A DNA stretch of 43,017 nucleotides from positions 1 to 43,017 of the forward strand of contig CALMON010000008.1 in NCBI GenBank assembly GCA_937871785.1. The letters are read 5' to 3'. Below are positions 32,952 through 40,538 of the stretch, in pieces (position 1 is the first letter of the stretch; each line of letters opens with the position of its first letter). The notes below the pieces were generated by a model that saw nothing but the letters and a program-made list of their open reading frames with translations, did not search any database and was not told the DNA's origin. Source of the stretch: an uncultured Granulicella sp. (lineage in GTDB: Bacteria; Acidobacteriota; Terriglobia; Terriglobales; Acidobacteriaceae). The position numbers and the translations under genes are program-made.

Positions 32952-35471
32952 TTATGCCTCTACAAGCCCGTAACGGCGTTGCCATTGATGCTTCAGCCTG
33001 GCCCACACCGCATCGATTTCCGCGCGCTCCAGAGCGTCGCGGGGGCCTTCGACGAAGGCAGTGGCCTCGGCTTTGGCAAGCTCCAGTAAATCGCGATCGC
33101 GCAACAGGGAAGCGACGCGGAACTTGGTCATGCCGGACTGTTGCGTGCCTGCAATCTCTCCCGGGCCGCGTAGCTGCAGGTCCAGGTCGGCGAGCTCGAA
33201 ACCGTTCTGCGTGCGGACCATGGCGTCGAGACGAGCTTCGGCATTCTCCGACGGGTTATCGCCGGTGAGCAGGACGCAGTAGCTCCGGGCTGCTCCCCGG
33301 CCGACGCGCCCGCGAAGCTGGTGCATCTGCGCCAGGCCGAAGCGATCCGCGTGTTCGATGACCATTACCGTAGCGTTCGGCACGTCGACACCGACTTCGA
33401 TCACCGTCGTCGAGATGAGCACGTCGATCTCGCCGCGCTTGAAGCGGGCCATCGTCACTTCCTTGTCGTCGGCCGACATGCGGCCGTGAAGCAGACCGAG
33501 CTTGACCCCGGCGAGCGGGCCCGTCGCCAGTACCTCATACATCTGGGTGGCGGAGCGAAGCTCAGGCCGCTCTCCGTGATGGGGGGAGGCCGTTTTCCGA
33601 GGCGCATCGGCTTTTGTCTTCGGCCGCGCTCCGTTCAGCTTGCCGGCGACCGGCGCAAGAGGGCCGAGCGTCGCTTCCGTGCGCGCGGCTCGCGGTTTCA
33701 GCACGCGCCTGGCCGCGGCGTGGCCTCCGTGCCGCGAGGCCAACTCTTCAACACCCAGGCGGAAGGCGTCGGTCTGTTTTTGACTGTCCGGCACTTTTGC
33801 GGCAGGCAACTCGCTTTCATCCTGGGCGAAGTCGAGCTCCGGCTGATCGTCTTTGCTACCCTCGATCAGCGGGTACACGATGTAGGCCTGCCGCCCGGCT
33901 TGCACCTGCTTGCGCACGAAGCCCCACACTTCATCGGCGCGGCTGTGCGTCATGCGGCGGGTGACGATAGGCGTGCGGCCAGGGGGAAGCTCGTCGATGA
34001 CGCTCGCGTCGAGGTCTCCGTAGACGCTCAGCGCCAAGGTGCGTGGGATGGGGGTCGCGGTCATCACCAGCACGTCGGGTTCCGCAGCGACGCTGTTGGC
34101 CGAGTCGTGCGCGCCGCCGGCGCTGGCTTTGCGCGAAAGCTGGAAACGCTGCTGCACGCCGAAGGGGGGTTGCTCGTCGATGATGACCAGGCCGAGATTC
34201 TCGAAATCCACCTTGTCTTCGACGAGCGCGTGCGTTCCGATTGCGAGGTCCGTCTCCCCGCGGAAAATCCGGGCGCGGGCTTCCCGCTTCGACCTTTCGT
34301 CGAGCGAGCCGGTAAGTAGCGTGATGCGGTACGGCTTGCCCGTGTGTGGCGAAAGCACACCGCCAAGCAGCTTCTTCGCAGCGAGATAGTGCTGCGTGGC
34401 GAGGATTTCCGTGGGTGCCATCATCGCGGCCTGATAGCCGTTCTCGATCGCGACGAGAGCCGCCTGAAGAGCCACGATGGTTTTGCCACTGCCTACGTCG
34501 CCCTGCAGCAGGCGGCGCATCGGTCGCGGCTCGCGCATGTCGGCGACGATTTCACCCAGCACACGCTTCTGCGCCGCCGTCGGCTTGAAAGGCAGCACCT
34601 GCTTGAGCGCCTCCCGCACCGTTTCATCCGTGCGAAAGGCGGTTCCGGCACGCTCGCGAAGGCGTCTGCGCTTTAACTCCAGGCCGAGTTCGAGATACCA
34701 GAACTCTTCAAAAATAAGGCGTCGGTGCGCAGGGGTCCGCGCGCTCATCAGGTCGTCGACCGGCGTTCCGGCGGGAGGAAAATGCAGGGCTTCTAGCGCG
34801 GCCATGCGTCCCGGCATCGCGAGTCGCTCCAGCATGGCTCGCGGAAGTGTCTCGTCAGCCACAGTGCCGCTCTCCGTAAGCTGCCGGAAGACGGTCCAGA
34901 CCACGCGCCGCAGCCAGCGCGAGGTAAGCTTCGCACCCCATGGGGTTTTGCCGCCCAGCGATTCATATACCGGAACGATGCGTCCCATTTCGAGCATGGT
35001 GAACTCGGCGTCTTCGCCGGTGTCGGTCGGTTCGGGGAGGATTTCAAAGGTGGGCTGCACCATTTTGAACCGTGTCGCCCCGGGAACCGCGCCGACGGCG
35101 TTACCGCTGCGAGAGCCTTCGAGCTTGCCATACAGGGCAATCTGCTGGCCGAGCTTGAACTTGTCCTGAAGGTACGCGCCGTGGAACCACATGCACTTGA
35201 CCGACTGCACACCCTGGCCGACGGTCATTTCGAAAATAGGCGCCGAACGCGTGCGCAGCAGCACGGTGCCCCGCACCTCCCCGATGACCGAAGCCATCTG
35301 ACCCGGTTCAAGCTCGTGGATCGGCTTGGGATGCAGGCGATCTTCGTAGCGGAAAGGGAGGTGGTACAGCAGGTCTTCGACGGTTTCTACGCCGCGCGTG
35401 GCGAGGTTCGCCGCGATGCGGTCGCCCACTCGCTTGATGTATTGGATCGGGGTGGAAAGCTCCAGGCGCAC
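32952..35471 (-). CDS. recG: ATP-dependent DNA helicase RecG
   Basis: RecG remodels stalled replication forks and Holliday junctions. The product (839 residues) has the N-terminal region with the wedge OB domain (V-I-G-E-V-R-G, A-L-Y-G-K-L-E-G), Walker A G-D-V-G-S-G-K-T near residue 324, T-A-T-P-I-P-R-T-L-A-L, the L-L-H-G-R-M motif, and Q-L-R-G-R-V-G-R-G for motif VI. Motif II reads D-E-Q-P-P-F-G-V instead of the usual D-E-Q-H-R-F-G-V. About 100 extra residues, low-complexity and basic, are inserted between the Y-P-L-I-E motif and H-G-R-M (about 540-640), explaining much of the excess over the E. coli length of 693. The start is GTG 35471, with GGAGG 5 bases upstream. It is last in a co-directional series. 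Confidence 0.95.
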   Translation of the reverse strand: MRLELSTPIQYIKRVGDRIAANLATRGVETVEDLLYHLPFRYEDRLHPKPIHELEPGQMASVIGEVRGTVLLRTRSAPIFEMTVGQGVQSVKCMWFHGAYLQDKFKLGQQIALYGKLEGSRSGNAVGAVPGATRFKMVQPTFEILPEPTDTGEDAEFTMLEMGRIVPVYESLGGKTPWGAKLTSRWLRRVVWTVFRQLTESGTVADETLPRAMLERLAMPGRMAALEALHFPPAGTPVDDLMSARTPAHRRLIFEEFWYLELGLELKRRRLRERAGTAFRTDETVREALKQVLPFKPTAAQKRVLGEIVADMREPRPMRRLLQGDVGSGKTIVALQAALVAIENGYQAAMMAPTEILATQHYLAAKKLLGGVLSPHTGKPYRITLLTGSLDERSKREARARIFRGETDLAIGTHALVEDKVDFENLGLVIIDEQPPFGVQQRFQLSRKASAGGAHDSANSVAAEPDVLVMTATPIPRTLALSVYGDLDASVIDELPPGRTPIVTRRMTHSRADEVWGFVRKQVQAGRQAYIVYPLIEGSKDDQPELDFAQDESELPAAKVPDSQKQTDAFRLGVEELASRHGGHAAARRVLKPRAARTEATLGPLAPVAGKLNGARPKTKADAPRKTASPHHGERPELRSATQMYEVLATGPLAGVKLGLLHGRMSADDKEVTMARFKRGEIDVLISTTVIEVGVDVPNATVMVIEHADRFGLAQMHQLRGRVGRGAARSYCVLLTGDNPSENAEARLDAMVRTQNGFELADLDLQLRGPGEIAGTQQSGMTKFRVASLLRDRDLLELAKAEATAFVEGPRDALERAEIDAVWARLKHQWQRRYGLVEA

Positions 35472-35529
35472 GGCACCTCCATGGTACCTGTACGAGGGCT
35501 GTGGGATGGAGCGTGGACCCGTGCCGAAG

Positions 35530-35703
35530 CTAGTGCTTGATGGCCCACATCAGCCAGCTCGCGGCGATGGTGATGCCAACGAACATGACGAAGCAGAAGG
35601 CACCAAAGCGGATCATCATACGCGGCTGCGCGCGTTGTGTAATGCCGAAGACGATCGAAATGAACAGGGCGGCGAGAAGGACGGCGCTGAAATGAGTGAG
35701 CAT
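35530..35703 (-). CDS. Small two-helix membrane protein
   Basis: A 57-residue ORF absent from the ORF track. It begins M-L-T-H-F-S-A-V-L-L-A-A-L-F-I-S-I-V-F-G, giving a first membrane helix, then a short basic loop (T-Q-R-A-Q-P-R), and a second helix F-G-A-F-C-F-V-M-F-V-G-I-T-I-A-A-S-W-L. It ends I-K-H. Its ATG follows the stop of the upstream membrane-protein gene with no spacer (TAAATG), which indicates translational coupling and supports it being a real gene. recG starts 58 bp downstream. No family is recognised. Confidence 0.8.
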   Translation of the reverse strand: MLTHFSAVLLAALFISIVFGITQRAQPRMMIRFGAFCFVMFVGITIAASWLMWAIKH

Positions 35704-36174
35704 TTAGGCGACCCTCTTTACGGTTACGATGTCGTCCGCGAGATCGGCCTTGCGGCCAGTGGCCAAGGCATGAGCGTCGATGGCGGAAATATAGTTGAGA
35801 AGACCGGCAAAAAGGAGGAACTTGGTGCCGTAATCCTGCAGTGTGATGGAGACCGTAGACGCGCCCCATCCCATCACCTTTGCCAGCAGGAACATGAGGC
35901 CAGAGCCGAGTTGGCCTACAAAGCCGAGCTTGTCGAGCAGATCGTCGGCTCCGAAGGAGTCGAGCTTACCCTGCAGGCCGAGGCCGATCAAAAACAGCCC
36001 CAGGATGGAGACGAACAGTAGCGTGCCGCGAACGTATTTGCCGAGCAGGAAGTGTCCGCCGCCCGGAATGAGCCAGCCCAGAAAGAGGGCGAAGGCGGGA
36101 ACGCTGGACTTTTCGCCGGGAATGCGTTGGGCGATCTGTTGCCGATCCGCGCTTTGCTGTGCCGTGGTTGCCAT
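35704..36174 (-). CDS. Conserved-looking membrane protein (DUF6677-like)
   Basis: The 156-residue product has a short Gln/Ser-rich cytoplasmic N-terminus, then about three to four hydrophobic segments: A-F-A-L-F-L-G-W-L-I-P-G-G-G-H-F-L-L-G, L-L-F-V-S-I-L-G-L-F-L-I-G-L, G-S-G-L-M-F-L-L-A-K-V, and F-L-L-F-A-G-L-L-N-Y. The P-G-G-G-H motif resembles the turn in TM2-type domains (P-G-x-G-H/Q-F-Y-x-G). I believe it belongs to the DUF6677 family, but cannot confirm that. ATG 36174 is chosen (M-A-T-T-A-Q-Q); the ORF to 36222 crosses a possible -10 box (TAGAAT). It is coupled to the small two-helix protein downstream. Confidence 0.78.
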   Translation of the reverse strand: MATTAQQSADRQQIAQRIPGEKSSVPAFALFLGWLIPGGGHFLLGKYVRGTLLFVSILGLFLIGLGLQGKLDSFGADDLLDKLGFVGQLGSGLMFLLAKVMGWGASTVSITLQDYGTKFLLFAGLLNYISAIDAHALATGRKADLADDIVTVKRVA

Positions 36175-36263
36175 CGAGAATGATTCTACCAGCGGTTTAC
36201 CGGATGGGACCGCGCTCGGCATGCGGAGGCAGGAACGACGTCTGAGGCTAAGCTAACCGGCGT

Positions 36264-36812
36264 TCAATCTATCGCTTCGCGCTCGACTTCAACATGTTCG
36301 CGGCGAAGGGTGACGACCTGCGTGTCACGACGTTCAGTGTCGCGACGGGTGACTCGAATCTCTTCCTTGAGCACGAGCTGTTTGGTCAGGATGAGCTGCT
36401 CTTCCACCAAGGGGTAGATCGTTGTTTCACCTTCCTGCCGCATGCCGGGTGCAGTTTCCACGGACTGATTCAGGATGACGCGCTCTACATCAAAGGTGCG
36501 CACGGCGAGCGGTTCATCGAGCTGCGCATCGAATTCCTGAACCGTTTTGGTGAGTCGTACCTTGCCTGTGACGAGCGTCCGTTTGCCGACCGTAAGCCGC
36601 TCTTCGACGATCGGGATTACTGTGTCGACGTCGGCGCGAAGTTCGTTTCCCAGGGGTTGTTCGAAAGATGCAGAACCAAGCAGCATCGCCGTGGGAAGTT
36701 GCAGAATGCGACCATCCGCGAAAGTAATCTCTGTTAGGGCGAGTGTTGTGTCGAGGGTACCTGTGGCCGTCAGGGAGTTCTGAGCTTCTTGGCCGGACAG
36801 CAGGGTAGACAT
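36264..36812 (-). CDS. YsnF/AvaK domain protein (DUF2382)
   Basis: The 182-residue product has two DUF2382-like repeats: V-I-P-I-V-E-E-R-L-T-V-G-K-R near residue 65, with the paired strand ending V-E-R-V-I-L-N, and I-Y-P-L-V-E-E-Q-L-I-L-T-K-Q near residue 130, ending R-E-H-V-E-V-E-R-E. The first ~55 residues are a distinct region. No signal peptide or membrane helix is present. YsnF-type proteins are general stress or desiccation-linked; the biochemical role is unknown. AAGGAAG lies 6 bases before ATG 36812. Two further YsnF-type genes lie upstream on the same strand, so this is the third copy in the array. Confidence 0.88.
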   Translation of the reverse strand: MSTLLSGQEAQNSLTATGTLDTTLALTEITFADGRILQLPTAMLLGSASFEQPLGNELRADVDTVIPIVEERLTVGKRTLVTGKVRLTKTVQEFDAQLDEPLAVRTFDVERVILNQSVETAPGMRQEGETTIYPLVEEQLILTKQLVLKEEIRVTRRDTERRDTQVVTLRREHVEVEREAID

Positions 36813-36903
36813 GGTGACTTCCTTAGCGTTGTGTGCCTATGCGGAGCGGAAACGATTTCGGGCGACAGCGTTGGCAAGGGCGCCAGCGCTGTCGCTCCGG
36901 AGG

Positions 36904-37755
36904 CTACAGAGTAGTTTTGGTGCCGGTTGTGGTGGTGTCTGTGGTGTAGCCGGTCGTAGTGGCACCGACCTGCTCGACTTCCACTTCCGTCTTGCGGACG
37001 CTGTCGTGAATAGCTTCCGTACGCTGCGTGCTTTGCTTGCCGACGACGACTTCTTCAACGACACGAGCCGTCTTGCCGACAACGGCTTCTTCGCCGGTAG
37101 CATTCAGTTCTATCGTGGACCCACGGCCGGCTTCGAAGTCCGCAGCCGTAGCGATGCGGCTTACCGGACGACGTTCAACATTGATGAACTCATCGCGCAA
37201 GGTCACGTCGGCACTTACCGGCGTTTCGACGACGTGCGAGTAGACGCGGACACCGCCACGATCCACCTCGCGCTTGCCGACCACAAGTTCTTCTTCCACA
37301 ACCGGAATCGTTTCTCCCGTGGTGGATGCCGCTGCGCCGCCGCCATAGACGGGCACACCCGCTTCGGCGGAACCTTCGAAAGCGCCGTCGATATCGCGCG
37401 CTCCGTGCTGTTTCAGCAGCGCCGCAACTTCGTACGCTTGTTCATCGGGGCAGGTAACCGCAAGCAGACCGCCGCCCTCGTTGATGCCGCTGGCGTAGTG
37501 GTGATGCACATCCTTATCGCCGCCGGTAAGGCCGCCGAAGAAGTTGCTGATCTTCGAGCCGATGCCCGTTCCGGAAGTTGCTTCCACCGCGGTGCCCGTG
37601 GTCGTTTCGGAGGTGCTGACGTCGTCCATCGTATCGTCGCCGTCATTCGCAACCACGGTGATGTGTTGCGCTTCGAAACCCTTTGCGACAAGAGCGGTCT
37701 TGACGGTATTCGCTTCGGCGATGGTGCTGAACAACCCTACAACTGTCTTAGCCAT
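36904..37755 (-). CDS. General stress protein with YflT-like N-terminus and YsnF/AvaK domain
   Basis: The 283-residue product starts with a small alpha/beta domain (V-V-G-L-F-S-T-I-A-E-A-N-T-V, residues 1-45; V-T-C-P-D-E-Q-A near 100) of the GSP17M/YflT heat-induced type, linked by a Gly/Thr-rich loop. The YsnF part contains V-V-E-E-E-L-V-V-G-K-R near 152 and E-E-A-V-V-G-K-T-A-R-V-V-E-E-V-V-V-G-K near 222, followed by a Thr-rich C-terminus. The 19-residue block is identical in the protein encoded at 38352, showing the two are paralogues. ATG 37755 has AAGGAG 6 bases upstream. It is soluble with no signal. Expression under desiccation or osmotic stress is plausible but not shown. Confidence 0.9.
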   Translation of the reverse strand: MAKTVVGLFSTIAEANTVKTALVAKGFEAQHITVVANDGDDTMDDVSTSETTTGTAVEATSGTGIGSKISNFFGGLTGGDKDVHHHYASGINEGGGLLAVTCPDEQAYEVAALLKQHGARDIDGAFEGSAEAGVPVYGGGAAASTTGETIPVVEEELVVGKREVDRGGVRVYSHVVETPVSADVTLRDEFINVERRPVSRIATAADFEAGRGSTIELNATGEEAVVGKTARVVEEVVVGKQSTQRTEAIHDSVRKTEVEVEQVGATTTGYTTDTTTTGTKTTL

Positions 37756-37799
37756 ATAAATCTCCTTGGCCGGCGATAAGCGCAAGCCGGTAATGCGGG

Positions 37800-38309
37800 T
37801 TACTGTTGCGAAAAAAGTTCGACGCGACGATTGTCGGCTTTGCCGGAGGATGTCGCATTGGTGTCGGCCGGGTTGGCCTCTCCAAAGCCGCTGCCGGTAA
37901 GGCGGTTGCCGTCAATGCCTTTGCCTTTGAGGTAGTTCGCTACCGCGATGGCGCGCTGCTGCGAAAGGGAAAGGTTGTGCGGATCGGTGCCGGTCGAATC
38001 GGTGTAGCCTTCGAGGCGAAGATGCGCGGCCGGGTTCGACTTCATCGCATCGGCTGCCTGATCGAGCGTGGCCATACCGGCTGCTGTAAGGGTCGCCTTG
38101 TCCGTGTCAAAATGCACGGTACCGAGGTCAGGGAACTTCGTCGGCGTGCTTTGCGTCACCGGGGTTTGCGTAGCGACGGCGGCAGGCTGGTCATGATGCC
38201 GGGTGAGGAAGTAGGCGAGCAGCGCCGCGATCAGAATCAACGGCAGGAGCCATGCCCAGATGGGCAGGCCGGATTTCTTTTCTTCGTAAACTTTGACGTG
38301 ATCTGCCAT
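37800..38309 (-). CDS. Membrane-anchored OmpA-domain protein
   Basis: The 169-residue product has a short charged N-terminus (M-A-D-H-V-K-V-Y-E-E-K-K), one membrane helix at about residues 17-36 (L-P-I-W-A-W-L-L-P-L-I-L-I-A-A-L-L), a linker, and a C-terminal OmpA peptidoglycan-binding domain: V-H-F-D-T-D-K-A-T-L, L-E-G-Y-T-D-S-T-G-T, N-R-R-V-E-L-F. The helix lacks a signal cleavage site, so it is an inner-membrane anchor with the OmpA domain in the periplasm. It sits between two YsnF genes with gaps of 44 and 42 bp and own ribosome sites (GGAG 7 bases before ATG), so it probably works in the same stress programme, perhaps tethering the membrane to the wall. Confidence 0.93.
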   Translation of the reverse strand: MADHVKVYEEKKSGLPIWAWLLPLILIAALLAYFLTRHHDQPAAVATQTPVTQSTPTKFPDLGTVHFDTDKATLTAAGMATLDQAADAMKSNPAAHLRLEGYTDSTGTDPHNLSLSQQRAIAVANYLKGKGIDGNRLTGSGFGEANPADTNATSSGKADNRRVELFSQQ

Positions 38310-38351
38310 AGAGGTTCTCCGTTTGTACGTGCGATTGGGTGAGGCGTGGGC

Positions 38352-39140
38352 CTAGTATTTGTCGGTGGCGACGGTGGTGCGAACCGGGTCGACGACAGCG
38401 GGAACTTCTTCCACAGCCACTTCGGTGCGGCGTACTGTATCCGCAATCGTTTCTGTGTGCTGCGAGGCTGTCTTTCCGACGACTACTTCCTCCACCACGC
38501 GGGCGGTTTTGCCGACAACAGCTTCTTCCGCGGTTTCGGTCAGTTCGATCGAGCGATCCTTGAAAGCCAAATCTGCGTCCGTGACAGGACGGTCGACAGC
38601 GACACGACCTACGTTGACGTGCTCTTCGCGAAGGTCGACAGAGGTTTCAACCGGAATTTCCACGACGCGCCGGTAGACGCGAACGCCACCCTGGTCCACA
38701 TTGCGCTTGCCGACGGTGAGCTCTTCCTGCACGATCGGAATCGCAGTCTCGCCGGCAGCTTGGGTCGCCATCAGCGGAGCGGCAACCGCGGCGAGAGGCT
38801 CGGTAGGGGCATAAGTCTTGTCAGCCTCGTCGATTTTGGTCGCGCTGTGATCGTGGAAAACACGCTCAACCGTTTCAACATGGTCGCTTCCGCAGGTGAC
38901 CGACACGACGTACCCGTTTTCGCGCAGACCCTGTTTCAAGTGGTCATAATCTTTATCGGGCATACCAAGTCCGGCGAGTTCCGTCTTTTCGAAATTGCTT
39001 TCTGCATCGTCGGGGCCTCCGATGACGGCGATGGCGGAATCGGGGATACCCGCTTTACGCAGGTCTTCAAGAGCGGCGCTTGCGTAGTCGTGATGATGGA
39101 ACAGACACACCAAGGTGGTGAGATCGTCCTGCATAGCCAT
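38352..39140 (-). CDS. YsnF/AvaK domain protein with N-terminal alpha/beta domain
   Basis: The 262-residue product begins with a small domain (T-L-V-C-L-F-H-H-H-D-Y-A-S-A-A-L-E-D-L) like the stress-protein flavin-less alpha/beta modules, and residues 135-240 are DUF2382: I-P-I-V-Q-E-E-L-T-V-G-K-R, V-R-V-Y-R-R-V-V-E-I-P-V, and the E-E-A-V-V-G-K-T-A-R-V-V-E-E-V-V-V-G-K block shared exactly with the paralogue at 36904. ATG 39140 follows GGAGG by 4 bases; ATG 39134 is an alternative. The ORF to 39329 is only an open leader. As the first gene in the series, its upstream region probably holds the promoter for the array. The gene is soluble with no signal. Confidence 0.9.
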   Translation of the reverse strand: MAMQDDLTTLVCLFHHHDYASAALEDLRKAGIPDSAIAVIGGPDDAESNFEKTELAGLGMPDKDYDHLKQGLRENGYVVSVTCGSDHVETVERVFHDHSATKIDEADKTYAPTEPLAAVAAPLMATQAAGETAIPIVQEELTVGKRNVDQGGVRVYRRVVEIPVETSVDLREEHVNVGRVAVDRPVTDADLAFKDRSIELTETAEEAVVGKTARVVEEVVVGKTASQHTETIADTVRRTEVAVEEVPAVVDPVRTTVATDKY

Positions 39141-39433
39141 GGATCCTCCGGCATAAGTTGTAAGGGTTTGACAGATTGGAACCACAATCTTCTGCGGTGA
39201 CACTTCGCGCAGCGGAACAACTGTGGCGTGCATCCTCTGGGAGAGGTAGGTGGGGAATAGAACCTTCGGGTCGATACCTGCAGTTCTGTCCCTCGTACTG
39301 AGTTGCGCCCTAGGGGGTCGCGGTTGCACCAGGAGCGCCAGTTTTCATGCGATTGCAACACCTATTGAGATTTGCATCCTTTGCGGTCGGTTCGAGAAGG
39401 CTGCGCGCCCGTCGAATTTCTGGCTCCGTTCCG

Positions 39434-40453
39434 CTATGGTTTGCCAGTGGTTTTCGAAGCCGGCGTTGCGGACGGATCAGTTTGTACGCGGATGGGCGGC
39501 AGGCCGACGATCTCGTACGTTCCCGAAGCGACACCGATGCCAGACTTGTCGAGAGCGTCGATAATCTGGCGGCTCATACGGTCTTTGAGTCCGCGGATCT
39601 CGTGGTCTTTGCAGATGAAGCGAACAGTGAGCTCAACCCAGTTGTCGGTAAGGCGAAAGTACACGCGGGGCTCGAGATCCACCTTTTGGATAGCGTAGCG
39701 CTCCTCGAGGAGATCGATGGTAGGCTGCGCAATGTCGGCGATAGGGATCGTTTCGCGTCTGGCGACGTCGAGCAGAATCCGCTCGGCGGCGTAGCGGTCG
39801 TCCTTGTAGGAGATGGGCAGATGCATTTCTTCCCAGATAAAGGGAAAATCCTGCGTGTAGTTGTAGACAGGCTCATCGAAGATTTTAGAGTTGGTGACGG
39901 TGACGATGCGGCCGGAGTACTGGCGCGACTGCACCCACATACCAGGGTCGGATGCCTGCACACTGGGCGGCTGGCCCATTTCCATAATGACTGTCTGGAT
40001 GAAATTCAGCGCGATCACGTCGCCGCGAACGCCGCCCATGGTAATGCGGTCGCCTACGTTAAAGGTTTTTCCACGCAGGATGACGAAGTAGCCGGCAAAG
40101 CTGGTGATCACCTTTTGCAGCGCAAACGCGAGCCCCGCACCGACCAGACCGATACCGGTGGCGAGCCGCGCCGGGTTGTCGAACCAGATAGATACGAAGC
40201 CCAGCAGGGAAAGCAAGAAGGTGATGAGCGAAATGCCCTGGCGGGTCCAGAAGGTGACGCGGTGAGCTTTCTTGTTATCGATATTGGTGTGCGCAATGGC
40301 GCGCAGACCTTTAGAAATGAGCCACATGATGAGAAAGAAAACGCCGGTAAACAGGGCTTTGCGGGCGTTGTGAGCATCGACGCCGAGAAGGCGAATGCCG
40401 AATACCTGCACACTGTGGGTGGGGCCGACGAGTTCAAATGCGCGGGTGGTCAT
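39434..40453 (-). CDS. MscS family mechanosensitive channel
   Basis: MscS channels open under membrane tension and release solutes on hypo-osmotic shock. The 339-residue product has N-terminal hydrophobic helices (A-L-F-T-G-V-F-F-L-I-M-W-L-I, I-S-L-I-T-F-L-L-S-L-L-G-F), then the pore helix segment G-I-G-L-V-G-A-G-L-A-F-A-L-Q-K-V and the MscS beta domain: G-Y-F-V-I-L-R-G-K-T-F-N-V-G-D-R-I, V-T-V-T-N-S-K-I-F near 190. The usual final alpha/beta domain follows. ATG 40453 is natural. The M24 peptidase gene ends 85 bp upstream on the same strand. It is upstream of, and co-directional with, the YsnF array, separated by about 290 bp. Confidence 0.93.
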   Translation of the reverse strand: MTTRAFELVGPTHSVQVFGIRLLGVDAHNARKALFTGVFFLIMWLISKGLRAIAHTNIDNKKAHRVTFWTRQGISLITFLLSLLGFVSIWFDNPARLATGIGLVGAGLAFALQKVITSFAGYFVILRGKTFNVGDRITMGGVRGDVIALNFIQTVIMEMGQPPSVQASDPGMWVQSRQYSGRIVTVTNSKIFDEPVYNYTQDFPFIWEEMHLPISYKDDRYAAERILLDVARRETIPIADIAQPTIDLLEERYAIQKVDLEPRVYFRLTDNWVELTVRFICKDHEIRGLKDRMSRQIIDALDKSGIGVASGTYEIVGLPPIRVQTDPSATPASKTTGKP

Positions 40454-40538
40454 TCTGTTTGTGATGCGTGCGCCGAAGGCGCTGCGTTAGAACACCGCGG
40501 CGGGTTGCATGGGAATTGCGCTGTGGTGGTCGCCGTGA

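Noticed and set aside
33321-34319. 332-residue plus ORF opposite recG
   Set aside because: Antisense to conserved helicase motifs; composition typical of a shadow.
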